Part shown: piece after piece, positions 8,799 through 16,792 of the stretch | How the letters are laid out: each line of letters opens with the position of its first letter | Numbering within the stretch: the stretch's first letter is position 1 | NCBI RefSeq assembly: GCF_002008225.1 | Contig: NZ_MRDH01000006.1 | Location: forward strand, 1,097,598 to 1,161,597 | Direction: 5' to 3' | Origin: Agrobacterium salinitolerans | Lineage (GTDB): Bacteria > Pseudomonadota > Alphaproteobacteria > Rhizobiales > Rhizobiaceae | DNA length: 64,000 bases | Program-made: the position numbers and the translations under genes | The notes under the pieces: generated by a model | Seen by the model: only the letters and a program-made list of their open reading frames with translations | Databases searched by the model: none | Told to the model about the DNA's origin: nothing

Positions 8799-9314
8799 TC
8801 AGCTATAAGGCGAATAGCAAAGCTGGCGCGGGCCGTGATAGGGCTGGAAGGTGTTGGTGCGGGCATCGTAGGAACGATAGCGACCATAGCACCAATTCAC
8901 ATGCGCCTGGCTCAGACCGCCACGATAGATCGGGCGGTATTCCCGATAGACCGGGCGCGGACGATATTCCGGAACCGGGCGGTAGACTTCACGCGGTTGC
9001 GACAATGCGCCGCCGATGATGGCGCCCGTCGCAAAGGCTGCGAGCGGGAACCAATAGCCGTCGTGGTGGCGGTAACCCGGACGATATTCGCGATAACCGC
9101 GATGACCGCGATACCAGCCGCGGCGATCGCCCCAGCGGTCGCGATCACGCCAATATTGCACGTTCACGACATTGTTGCCGGCGTCACTGCCGGCGGTCTC
9201 GACGCTCTTCGGCGCGGTCGGCAATGGCATTGCCGCTTCCGCCGGAACGATCGCTCCTGCAACCACGATTGCAGAAAGACCGGCAGCCAGGATATTTTTC
9301 ATATAGCTTTTCAT
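8799..9314 (-). CDS. BA14K-like secreted protein, copy 1
   Basis: The start [13 protein letters not shown] (171 aa) has a GGAGGAAG site; the longer frame adds 32 residues ahead of the signal peptide. After a signal peptide ([15 protein letters not shown]) come Arg/Tyr-rich low-complexity segments, a hydrophobic stretch ([16 protein letters not shown]), and a C-terminal cysteine pair in [11 protein letters not shown] and RQLCYSPY. This C terminus is typical of the BA14K family, first known as an immunoreactive, lectin-like protein of Brucella. It probably sits in the envelope. A paralogue lies just upstream at 9538-9999. Confidence 0.87.
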   Translation of the reverse strand: MKSYMKNILAAGLSAIVVAGAIVPAEAAMPLPTAPKSVETAGSDAGNNVVNVQYWRDRDRWGDRRGWYRGHRGYREYRPGYRHHDGYWFPLAAFATGAIIGGALSQPREVYRPVPEYRPRPVYREYRPIYRGGLSQAHVNWCYGRYRSYDARTNTFQPYHGPRQLCYSPYS

Positions 9315-9502
9315 CTGACTTCCTCCATCCACGACGGTCAACAGGCCGTTGTCCGTGAATAATAACACTTTCTTCTTCCCATTGGGCCAGTTTGTTTCAT
9401 CTGGCTGCAACTTACGAAATAAAAGCTAGGCGTTTGCGCCTGAACCCAGCATTAACGGCGTCATCACGCTTCGTTTATCGACAGCGGCGCTGCAAAAGCA
9501 AA

Positions 9503-9522
9503 AGCCCGGATTAATCCGGGCT
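9503..9522 (-). terminator. Rho-independent terminator of BA14K copy 2
   Basis: A perfect 20-bp palindrome (AGCCCGGATTAATCCGGGCT) is followed on the minus strand by TTTTGCTTTTGC, just after the stop of the 9538-9999 gene. Confidence 0.8.
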
Positions 9523-9537
9523 CTCGAAAAACCGTCA

Positions 9538-9999
9538 TCAGCGGCTGTAAGGCGACACGCATATGCGGCGCGGACCGTTATACGGCTGGTAGGTGTTGTC
9601 ATAGGCGCGATACGAGCGCCAGCGGTTCTGACACCAAGCCACATGGCTGCCGCCATAGGCCGGACGCGGCTGCTGCATGGCGCCGCTGATAATCGCACCT
9701 GCCGCAAAGGCTGCCAGCGGGAACCAGTAACCGTTGTGGTAACGGTAACCCGGCCGACGATCGCGATAACCACGGTGACCGTTGTACCAGCCGTTTCGAT
9801 GCGGTGGCGGGCGACGCATGTGTCGCCCATCCCAATGGCGGCGACGATCCCATTCACGGTACTGCACCGGCACCACATTTTCAGTCGCCACAGCCGGCTG
9901 CGTCACCGGAACAGGAACCTGAAACGCCTGCGATGGGGTAAAGCTGGTCAGGAACACGACAATCGCTGTCGCGACACTCGTTCTCCGGAAATTCATCAT
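9538..9999 (-). CDS. BA14K-like secreted protein, copy 2
   Basis: 153-aa paralogue of the gene just downstream. It shares the order signal peptide (ATAIVVFLTSFTPSQA), Arg/Tyr/His-rich segment (GYRDRRPGYRYHNGYW), hydrophobic FPLAAFAAGAIISGA, and C-terminal HVAWCQNRWRSY...RICVSPY with the paired cysteines. A GGAGGAAGGTC site precedes two adjacent ATG codons, either of which may start. Each copy has its own intergenic region and this one its own terminator, so they look like separately transcribed tandem duplicates. Confidence 0.87.
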   Translation of the reverse strand: MMNFRRTSVATAIVVFLTSFTPSQAFQVPVPVTQPAVATENVVPVQYREWDRRRHWDGRHMRRPPPHRNGWYNGHRGYRDRRPGYRYHNGYWFPLAAFAAGAIISGAMQQPRPAYGGSHVAWCQNRWRSYRAYDNTYQPYNGPRRICVSPYSR

Positions 10000-10184
10000 G
10001 ACCTTCCTCCATTTGCTTCAGCGCGTTGACCGCGCCTTTTTCACTCACTCGCTCTTGTCGGAGATCAAGGTTAGCCCCCGCTCTATGCCCGAAAAGAATT
10101 CGATGACGTGCAAACGAATTTAGGAAAATTTGGTTCCATGACAACCATCCGGTGAATGAAGGAGGTTTGAAACGCCTGCTGGCG

Positions 10185-11267
10185 TCAGGCCTCCACCTTC
10201 ACATCTGTCAACGGGCGCGAGCAGCAGGCGAGAATATAGCCTTCCTCGATTTCCTCGTCGAGAATGCCGCCATTGTGGTTCATCTCCACCTCGCCGGAAA
10301 GCTTCAGTACCCGGCAGGTGCCGCAGATGCCGGATTCGCAGGCCGCCCCGATACGGACGCCGGCGGCGCGCGCCGTCATCAGGACCGTCTGGCCGGGCTG
10401 GCAGGCCATCTCTTTTCCGGAAAGGGTGAAACCCACCATCGACAGCGTTTCGCCATCCGCACCAGTAAGTACGGTTTCACCAACGGTGACCGGCGCAGCT
10501 GGCGCGAAGCTTTCCTGATGATAGCGCCCCATGTCGAAACCGGACGCGTCGAGCATCGAACGGACCGCCGCCATGAACGGTTCCGGACCGCAGCAGAAGA
10601 CGGTTCGCTCCATGAAATCGGAAGCCAGCAGCGCGATCTTGGCCTTGTCGACCATGCCTTTCAGCCCCGACCACAGATCGGTGCGTCCGCATTTTTCGAC
10701 AATGAAGCCGAGCGACAGGTTCGGCATGAACCGGGCGAGATATTCCAGTTCGTGACGGAAGACGATATCGCCGGGCGTGCGCGAACAATTGATGAAAGCA
10801 ATATCGCTCTGCGGGGCGCGGTCGCTCATGTCGCGCACCATCGACATCATCGGCGTGACGCCGGAGCCTGCCGAAATGAACAGATATTTGTCGCCGGGAT
10901 GCTTGACGTAGGAAAAGTCGCCGAGCGGGCCGAGCGCCCGGATTTTCATGCCGGGTTTCAGATTGTCGAACATCCAGCGCGTGCCGATGCTGTTGGCCTG
11001 CGCCTTGACCGTGACCGACAGCGCATAGGGCCGCGACGGGCTGGAGGACAATGTGTAGGTGCGGTAAAGCGGCTCCTTGCCCACCGGCAGTTCCAGCGTG
11101 ACGAACTGGCCCGGCAGATAACGGAACCAGTTCTGATCCTCCGAACGGAACAGAAACGTCATCACATCCGCCGTCTCGGGCGTCACCGAGATGCATTCCA
11201 GAAGCTGGAGCTTGTCGCTCCAGGGCTTCATCTCATCAATATGTTTATAGGTCACAACCATATTCAT
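10185..11267 (-). CDS. gbcB: Ferredoxin reductase component of a Rieske monooxygenase (GbcB-like)
   Basis: 360-aa electron-transfer protein. It has a ferredoxin-NAD(P)H reductase module with an FAD motif (YRTYTLSSSPS) and a nucleotide motif (SAGSGVTPMMSMV), then a C-terminal plant-type 2Fe-2S domain with cysteines in GAACESGICGTC and a distal cysteine in ILACCSRP. This fused order matches the reductase of glycine-betaine demethylase (GbcB) and of related proline-betaine demethylases. The partner oxygenase lies 7 bp upstream, so the pair is co-transcribed. Assignment to betaine rather than another quaternary amine is inferred from the overall likeness and pairing. Confidence 0.82.
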   Translation of the reverse strand: MNMVVTYKHIDEMKPWSDKLQLLECISVTPETADVMTFLFRSEDQNWFRYLPGQFVTLELPVGKEPLYRTYTLSSSPSRPYALSVTVKAQANSIGTRWMFDNLKPGMKIRALGPLGDFSYVKHPGDKYLFISAGSGVTPMMSMVRDMSDRAPQSDIAFINCSRTPGDIVFRHELEYLARFMPNLSLGFIVEKCGRTDLWSGLKGMVDKAKIALLASDFMERTVFCCGPEPFMAAVRSMLDASGFDMGRYHQESFAPAAPVTVGETVLTGADGETLSMVGFTLSGKEMACQPGQTVLMTARAAGVRIGAACESGICGTCRVLKLSGEVEMNHNGGILDEEIEEGYILACCSRPLTDVKVEA

Positions 11268-11274
11268 CTTCGCA

Positions 11275-12519
11275 TCACGCTACAGCCGAAAGCCGGGACT
11301 TGTCGCCCGAGAGCCGGTCGATCATGAAATCGGAATACCAGTTGACGAACTGCATCACGCCACCTTCGTCCTCCATGGAATAGGGGCCGGGCTCATAGGC
11401 GGGGGAACGGATGCCAAAGGCATTTTCCTCGACGATGCGGCGATCCTGATCGTTGGTTTCGTTCCAGACGTGGGTGAGGTCTTCGAGATCGTAGTCCACG
11501 CCTTCGACGGCATCCTTGTGCACCAGCCATTTGGTGGTGACCATGGTCTCCGTGGCGCTGAGCGGCAGCACACGGAAGGAAATGGTGTGGTCGCCGAGGA
11601 AGTGGTTCCAGGTCGTCGGGTAATGGAACAGCAACAGCGCGCCGATATGGCTGATGCTCACATCATCAGACAGCGGCCGACGCACGGCGGGCTTGCCGGA
11701 CATGGTGTAGCTTTCCGCCTCACCGATCAGCGGCATACGGGCGACACGGAACTGTCCGTTCTTGTCGATCTTGAAACGGCTCGGCAGGCCGGCGGCCTCG
11801 CAGCGCGCCCAGTGGCCGCCGATCTCGGGATCGCTCGCACCGCCGTCCGTTCCCGTCACGCTCGGGTTTTCGGGATAGGTGCGGCACAGTTCCGGGTGGT
11901 TTGCGGCGCAATGGTAGCACTCGCGGTTATTTTCCCAGACGAGCTTCCAGTTGCCCTTTTCGATGATCGTGCTCTCATGCGCGACCTTCGCCTCCCAGAT
12001 ACGGTGCGGGGCCATGTAGCTCTCGACTTCCTTGCGCATCGGCTCGAAATCGGCCGGCTGATCGGCAAGGCAGATAAAGACGTAACCGGCGACGGTTTCG
12101 CAGGCGACCGGCTTCAGGCCAAAATCGCCCTTGTCGAACTCTTCGCCCATATGGCGCGCAAACAGCAGCTTGCCGTCGAGATCATAGGTCCACTGATGAT
12201 AGGGACAGACAAGGCGGGCCGACTGGCCCTTCTGCGTGGTGCAGACGCGGGAGCCGCGATGGCGGCAGGAATTGTGGAAAGCGCGGATTTGCCCGTCACG
12301 GCCGCGAACGATGACCACAGAATAAGCGCCGACCTGCACGGTGAAATAGCTGCCGGACTTCTGGACTTCGCAATCATGGCCGACAAACAGCCAGTCGCGA
12401 TACCAGATGGTTTCCATGTCCAGTTTGAAATAATCCGGGTCCGTGTAGAAGGGCTGCTCCAGGCTGAAGCCTTCGCGGCGGTTTTTCAGCTGGCGCAATA
12501 CGGTATCACGCAATTCCAT
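11275..12519 (-). CDS. gbcA: Rieske non-heme iron oxygenase alpha subunit (glycine-betaine demethylase GbcA-like)
   Basis: The start MELRDTVLRQL (414 aa) follows a GAGG site; the 436-aa frame starts without one. The Rieske 2Fe-2S motif is SCRHRGSRVC...CPYHQWTYDLDG, and the mononuclear iron motif is ENNRECYHCAANHPELC, with two histidines spaced as in the family. Such enzymes oxidatively remove an N-methyl group from glycine betaine or proline betaine, giving a secondary or tertiary amine and formaldehyde. The reductase gene follows directly. Repeated GCGACA elements upstream may be the operator. No dimethylglycine or sarcosine oxidase genes are in the window. Confidence 0.85.
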   Translation of the reverse strand: MELRDTVLRQLKNRREGFSLEQPFYTDPDYFKLDMETIWYRDWLFVGHDCEVQKSGSYFTVQVGAYSVVIVRGRDGQIRAFHNSCRHRGSRVCTTQKGQSARLVCPYHQWTYDLDGKLLFARHMGEEFDKGDFGLKPVACETVAGYVFICLADQPADFEPMRKEVESYMAPHRIWEAKVAHESTIIEKGNWKLVWENNRECYHCAANHPELCRTYPENPSVTGTDGGASDPEIGGHWARCEAAGLPSRFKIDKNGQFRVARMPLIGEAESYTMSGKPAVRRPLSDDVSISHIGALLLFHYPTTWNHFLGDHTISFRVLPLSATETMVTTKWLVHKDAVEGVDYDLEDLTHVWNETNDQDRRIVEENAFGIRSPAYEPGPYSMEDEGGVMQFVNWYSDFMIDRLSGDKSRLSAVA

Positions 12520-12620
12520 GGCCAAATCCTCGATCAAACCGCCCTGCCCGACACCATTTGCGGGGTTGCGGAAGCATGTACTCATCTAAACACCGGCGGT
12601 CATTTGCGGCAGCACAGACA

Positions 12621-12657
12621 GCGACATCGGCTTCCGCATTGGCGACAAATTGCGACA
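12621..12657 (-). promoter_or_regulatory. Repeated GCGACA elements upstream of gbcA
   Basis: GCGACA occurs at 12621, 12642 and 12652, spacings of 21 and 10 bp, that is, on one helix face. The last two form a direct repeat with an AATT-like spacer. Direct repeats at helical spacing suit an AraC-family activator such as GbdR-like regulators of betaine catabolism. The position is about 100-140 bp before the gbcA start. Confidence 0.4.
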
Positions 12658-12688
12658 TGCGCAATCCGCCGCCACAAGCCATTCCACT

Positions 12689-12711
12689 GCTAAATCCGAC
12701 AGCTATTTAGC
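12689..12711. promoter_or_regulatory. Inverted repeat between gbcA and the 12782 gene
   Basis: GCTAAAT and ATTTAGC are perfect inverse copies separated by 9 bp. It could be an operator shared by the two divergent genes. No factor can be named. Confidence 0.35.
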
Positions 12712-12781
12712 GCCTGCAACGACGTCGCAATATGACGCATAATACCGCACTCTTTACTCCCCACCCGTAAGAAAACGGGGG

Positions 12782-13459
12782 ATGCGGCGCAACGGAGTAT
12801 TAACGCACCCCAATTTATCTTGCCGGACCGCAGCAACGAGGGTGTTCCTGGTGGAGAAGGCGACACGCATACGCTATTTCGATGCGAGCAGGCATTCGGT
12901 CGCACCGATACGCTCGAAGACCGCGCATTCCGATTTTCTGCGGACAGGGCGGATCAGCCGTTATGAAGAGCGATGGCTGCCGAAAGAACGTGCCTATTAC
13001 AGCCATGACGAAGTGGCTGCTCTGACGGGGCGAAAGCTGGAAGCTGCCGCCGACGCCACCCACAGCCGTCTGAACGGCTTTCACCAGTCCATCCGTTTTC
13101 CGAAGATGGTTTTTCACCATCTGCTCAATGACCGGCCGCATCTCGGCTATTGTCACGTCACGGCGGCGAAAACCAGCTTCGATGCCGAGCGCCATGTGCT
13201 CTGGTCCTTTTATTTCGCGAATTTCTTCGCCGAACTGAGCGGGGCTGAAAACTTCTTCGAAAATATCGATGCGCGCTACTCGCGGATGTATTTCGCCGTC
13301 GCCATCAACGCGCTTCCCGACCAGGAGGTCGCCGTCGATACCTCCGTGCATCGCGGCGGCCTGCTGTTCCAGACCCACGATCCGCGCGTGGCGCTGAAAA
13401 ACGTACTGATGCTTGGCGCGCGGTCCGAGGAGATGCGCAGGATCATCAAGGCGATATAA
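12782..13459 (+). CDS. Conserved hypothetical protein
   Basis: 225-aa soluble protein of unknown function with no signal peptide or membrane helix. Notable segments are THSRLNGFHQSIRFPKMVFHHLL and WSFYFANFFAEL, which look like a compact mixed fold, and a C terminus HDPRVALKNVLMLGARSEE. The reading frame has normal host codon use and runs into the Sua5 gene region on the same strand. A start at 12782 has GGGG before it; a GTG near 12851 is an alternative that would drop about 23 residues. I recognise no catalytic motif. Confidence 0.65.
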   Translation: MRRNGVLTHPNLSCRTAATRVFLVEKATRIRYFDASRHSVAPIRSKTAHSDFLRTGRISRYEERWLPKERAYYSHDEVAALTGRKLEAAADATHSRLNGFHQSIRFPKMVFHHLLNDRPHLGYCHVTAAKTSFDAERHVLWSFYFANFFAELSGAENFFENIDARYSRMYFAVAINALPDQEVAVDTSVHRGGLLFQTHDPRVALKNVLMLGARSEEMRRIIKAI

Positions 13460-13524
13460 AAGCCGCGATAGCGATTTCCATTCCAGCCTGAAATACGCTA
13501 TTGACCGCCCTGAAAGGCAGCATC

Positions 13525-14502
13525 ATGGCGCGTCACATCAACATTGAACATGAGCGGGAAACAGCCCTGCAAGCATCCGTGGCGGAGCTTGCCGCCGGCC
13601 AACCCATCGCCCTGCCGACGGAAACCGTCTACGGCCTTGCCGCCGACGCCACCAATCCGGCGGCGATCACCCGCATTTACGAGACGAAAGGCCGGCCGCA
13701 GTTCAACCCCCTGATCTGCCACATGGCCGATATCGCCATGGCCGAACGTTACGCCGTCTTCGATCCCATATCGCTGAAGCTCGCAAAGGCCTTCTGGCCC
13801 GGCCCGCTGACGCTGGTGCTGCCGCTGAAGGCGGGAAGCGACATTCATTCGCTGGCGACGGCCGGGCTCGATACGGTCGGTATTCGTGTGCCGCAGGGTT
13901 TTGCCGGTGATCTGATCCGCCGATTCGACAGGCCGCTCGCCGCCCCCAGCGCCAATAGTTCCGGCAAAATCAGCCCGACAAGTGCAGCCCATGTGGAGGC
14001 GGATCTTGGCCAGAAGATCAATCTCATTCTCGATGGCGGCGCGGCCACCGTCGGCGTCGAATCCACCATCGTCAAGGTGGAAGAGGATGGCCGGGTGCGG
14101 CTGCTTCGTCCCGGCGGCGTCATCACCGAGGATATAGAACGCGTTGCGGGAAGAAACCTCGAACGGCCGAAAAAAGCCGCCGCCGCCATTGAGGCGCCGG
14201 GAATGCTGGCATCGCATTATGCGCCGGGTGCGGCCGTGCGCCTTCACGCCACATCGGTTCAGCCAGATGAAGCGCTGATCCGATTCGGCGGCGTCGCCAT
14301 TGCCGGCGAAGAGATGGCGCGCGCCGTGCTCGATCTCAGCCCTTCCGGCGATCTTGCCGAGGCCGCCGCCAATCTGTTCGATTATCTGAAAGCCGCCGAT
14401 GCAAGCGGCGCAGACATGATCGCCATCACCGCCATTCCCACCCATGGCCTCGGAGAGGCGATCAACGACCGCCTGTCCCGCGCCGCCGCGCCGCGAGGCT
14501 AA
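13525..14502 (+). CDS. L-threonylcarbamoyladenylate synthase (Sua5/YrdC/TsaC family)
   Basis: Makes threonylcarbamoyl-AMP from threonine, bicarbonate and ATP, the first step of t6A37 tRNA modification. The start MARHINIEHE gives 325 aa with an upstream GAAAGG-like site. The N-terminal YrdC fold shows PTETVYGLAADATN, KGRPQFNPLICH, FWPGPLTLVL and APSANSSGKISPT, and VESTIVKV marks the end of the core. The extra C-terminal part (HYAPGAAVRL and beyond) is the Sua5 domain, so the enzyme is the long Sua5 type rather than short TsaC. The next gene follows after 50 bp on the same strand. Confidence 0.94.
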   Translation: MARHINIEHERETALQASVAELAAGQPIALPTETVYGLAADATNPAAITRIYETKGRPQFNPLICHMADIAMAERYAVFDPISLKLAKAFWPGPLTLVLPLKAGSDIHSLATAGLDTVGIRVPQGFAGDLIRRFDRPLAAPSANSSGKISPTSAAHVEADLGQKINLILDGGAATVGVESTIVKVEEDGRVRLLRPGGVITEDIERVAGRNLERPKKAAAAIEAPGMLASHYAPGAAVRLHATSVQPDEALIRFGGVAIAGEEMARAVLDLSPSGDLAEAAANLFDYLKAADASGADMIAITAIPTHGLGEAINDRLSRAAAPRG

Positions 14503-14552
14503 CGGCGCCCAATCCTTTCGCCCATGTTTCAAAAGCCAGCGAGACGCCGCCC

Positions 14553-15986
14553 ATGACGACCACCGCCATCCCCTCCTCCGACATTCTCGACCGCTTTGCC
14601 GTCATTGTCGGCGAAAAGAACGCGGTCCGCGACGCGGCGGAAATGGCGCCGCGCCTCGTGGAAAATCGCGGGCTTTATCGCGGCGCCTCGCCGCTGCTCA
14701 TCAAGCCCGGTTCGGTCGAAGAGGTTGCCGCCATCCTCAAGCTCGCCAGCGAAACCGGCACCGCCATCGTGCCGCAGACCGGCAACACCGGCCTCGTGGG
14801 CGGACAGACACCGCGCGCTGATGGCACCGACATCATCCTGTCGCTGGAGCGCATGAACCGCGTTCGCGATATCGATCCGGTCGCCAATATCATCGTGGCG
14901 GATGCCGGCTGCATTCTCGATGACATTCACAAGGCTGCTGATTCCGTGGAGCGGATGTTCCCGCTGTCGCTCGGCTCTCAAGGGTCCTGCCGCATCGGCG
15001 GCAATCTCGCCACCAATGCCGGCGGCACGGCGGTGCTCGCTTATGGCAATATGCGCCAGCTCTGCCTCGGGCTGGAAGTCGTGCTGCCGACCGGAGAAAT
15101 CTGGAACGGGCTGCGCCGGCTGAAAAAGGATAATACGGGTTACGATCTGCGCGATCTCTTCATTGGTTCCGAAGGCACGCTTGGCATCATCACCGGCGCG
15201 GTGCTGAAGCTCTTCCCGAAGCCACTCGGCCATCAGGTGGCCTTTGCGGGGCTCACCTCCACCGAAGACGCGCTGAAACTGTTCGAAATGGCCTCCAATC
15301 TCTGCGGCACGGCGCTGACCGGCTTCGAACTCATGCCGCGAATCGGCGTCGAATTCACCGCCCGTCATATTCCCGGCGTGCGCGATCCGCTGGAACAGCC
15401 GCATGATTGGTACGCGCTCATCGATATCTCCACCTCCGATTCGGCCGAGACGGCGGATAGCATGATGCAATCGCTGCTGGAGCGCGGTTTTGAGGCCGGT
15501 CTGGTCGAGGATGCGGTGATCGCTTCATCGGAAGCGCAACGGCAGGCGCTCTGGCATATGCGCGAAAGCATGTCGGAGGCGCAGAAACCCGAAGGCGGCT
15601 CGATCAAGCACGATGTTTCCGTGCCCGTTTCAAAAATACCGGAATTCATGGCGACGGCGGAAAAGGCGGTTCTTGCCGCCATCCCGGGCGCCCGCGTCTG
15701 CGCCTTCGGACACCTGGGCGACGGCAATATTCACTACAATATTTCCCAGCCGGTGGGAGCCGACAAGGCCGAATTCATTGGCCGCTGGCAGGACATGAAC
15801 GAGATCGTGCATGGCATCGTGCTGTCGCTCGGCGGCTCCATTTCGGCCGAACACGGCATCGGGCAATTGAAGCGCGACGAGCTGGCGGCCATCCGCCCCG
15901 GCATCGAAATGGAACTGATGCGGCGCATCAAGCACGCTTTCGATCCCGCCGGCATCATGAACCCCGGCAAGGTTCTGGCCGGCTAA
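14553..15986 (+). CDS. FAD-linked D-2-hydroxyacid dehydrogenase (D-2-hydroxyglutarate dehydrogenase-like)
   Basis: 477-aa flavoprotein of the VAO/FAD_binding_4 type with a C-terminal FAD-oxidase domain. FAD-binding motifs are PQTGNTGLVGGQTP, SLGSQGSCRIGGNLATNAGG and GSEGTLGIITGA. The C-terminal metal/substrate region has FGHLGDGNIHYN and SISAEHGIGQLKR, as in D-2-hydroxyglutarate and D-lactate dehydrogenases. It likely passes electrons to an acceptor such as ETF or a cytochrome. D-2-hydroxyglutarate is the best guess by family resemblance; D-lactate or glycolate cannot be excluded. It follows the Sua5 gene by 50 bp. Confidence 0.88.
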   Translation: MTTTAIPSSDILDRFAVIVGEKNAVRDAAEMAPRLVENRGLYRGASPLLIKPGSVEEVAAILKLASETGTAIVPQTGNTGLVGGQTPRADGTDIILSLERMNRVRDIDPVANIIVADAGCILDDIHKAADSVERMFPLSLGSQGSCRIGGNLATNAGGTAVLAYGNMRQLCLGLEVVLPTGEIWNGLRRLKKDNTGYDLRDLFIGSEGTLGIITGAVLKLFPKPLGHQVAFAGLTSTEDALKLFEMASNLCGTALTGFELMPRIGVEFTARHIPGVRDPLEQPHDWYALIDISTSDSAETADSMMQSLLERGFEAGLVEDAVIASSEAQRQALWHMRESMSEAQKPEGGSIKHDVSVPVSKIPEFMATAEKAVLAAIPGARVCAFGHLGDGNIHYNISQPVGADKAEFIGRWQDMNEIVHGIVLSLGGSISAEHGIGQLKRDELAAIRPGIEMELMRRIKHAFDPAGIMNPGKVLAG

Positions 15987-15999
15987 AGCGGCCCCGAGG

Positions 16000-16524
16000 T
16001 TACGCCGAGGCCCGCAGCGCCCAGGCGGGCACCATTTCCGCATTCAGCCGGCGCGGCTTCTGCGCGCCGACAAATTGTGTCAGGCTCATGCCCGATTTCG
16101 CAATCGACACCGCATGCTTCTTTGGCAGAAGATATCCGTGTTCCAATGGCGGAATACGCCGCAGCATACGGCTGAGGACATTGCGCCGGTGATAGCGCGA
16201 GGGCGAAAACCGGGCCGGCTGCGCGCAGATCGCCACATATTCGAGAATCTCGTCGATCCAGCCCGCCTGCGGGCGCGCGCCGGGCTCAATCAGAAGCAGC
16301 CAGCCGCCGCGTGCAGACTTCACCACGTCTTCGATGTCCCACTGCCCATAAAAACGGCAGCCGGCGGCATCGGCGACGCGCGACGATCCATCGCGCGAAC
16401 CGTGATCGAGGATCACAACATCGCTTACAAGCCCCTCCACGGCCCCGGTGACGAGCGCAGACAATGTGTGCGCCAGTTCCGGCTCGTGATCCCGGCATTC
16501 CATTATGACTGTCAACATCTGCAT
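16000..16524 (-). CDS. Glycosyltransferase-2-like small protein
   Basis: About 174 aa, convergent with the flavoprotein gene. The N terminus resembles a truncated GT-A fold: LTVIMECRDHEPELAHTLSAL, then VVILDHGSRDGSS, a pattern like the nucleotide-binding DxGSxDG loop of family 2 glycosyltransferases, and LLLIEPGARPQAGWIDEI. It lacks a clear DxD metal motif and is much shorter than active GT2 enzymes, so it may be a degenerate or noncatalytic relative. Starts at 16518, 16524 or 16542 are all possible, none with a strong ribosome site. Confidence 0.7.
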   Translation of the reverse strand: MQMLTVIMECRDHEPELAHTLSALVTGAVEGLVSDVVILDHGSRDGSSRVADAAGCRFYGQWDIEDVVKSARGGWLLLIEPGARPQAGWIDEILEYVAICAQPARFSPSRYHRRNVLSRMLRRIPPLEHGYLLPKKHAVSIAKSGMSLTQFVGAQKPRRLNAEMVPAWALRASA

Positions 16525-16660
16525 AGCTCTAACGCATCGCACAATAAATTGCCACTACGCTCATCGCGGTAAAAATCCAAGGCTGTCCTTGCCCACCCGG
16601 CGCACAGTCTCCGGACGGGGCCGCGCCCACCTCTGGAGAACGAGCCGAATTTGCAATTTT

Positions 16661-16675
16661 GTTCTTGTATTGTTC
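16661..16675 (+). promoter_or_regulatory. LexA (SOS) box, GTTC-N7-GTTC
   Basis: GTTC-TTGTATT-GTTC is an exact match to the alphaproteobacterial LexA direct repeat. It lies 118 bp before the radical SAM gene start and about 137 bp upstream of the GT2-like start on the other strand. Confidence 0.7.
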
Positions 16676-16792
16676 TCATTCCTGATGTAGGAATTTAATC
16701 ATTCGGAAGGCGGTTAAAAGCCTGTCCGGATGGAAACGGTTTAGGGCGTTGAGCGTGCCTTGAGAGGCGTGCGGCGTCCTGGGAGCATCCAG

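Noticed and set aside
11470..12693. 407-aa plus-strand open frame opposite gbcA
   Set aside because: Antisense shadow of a Rieske oxygenase gene.
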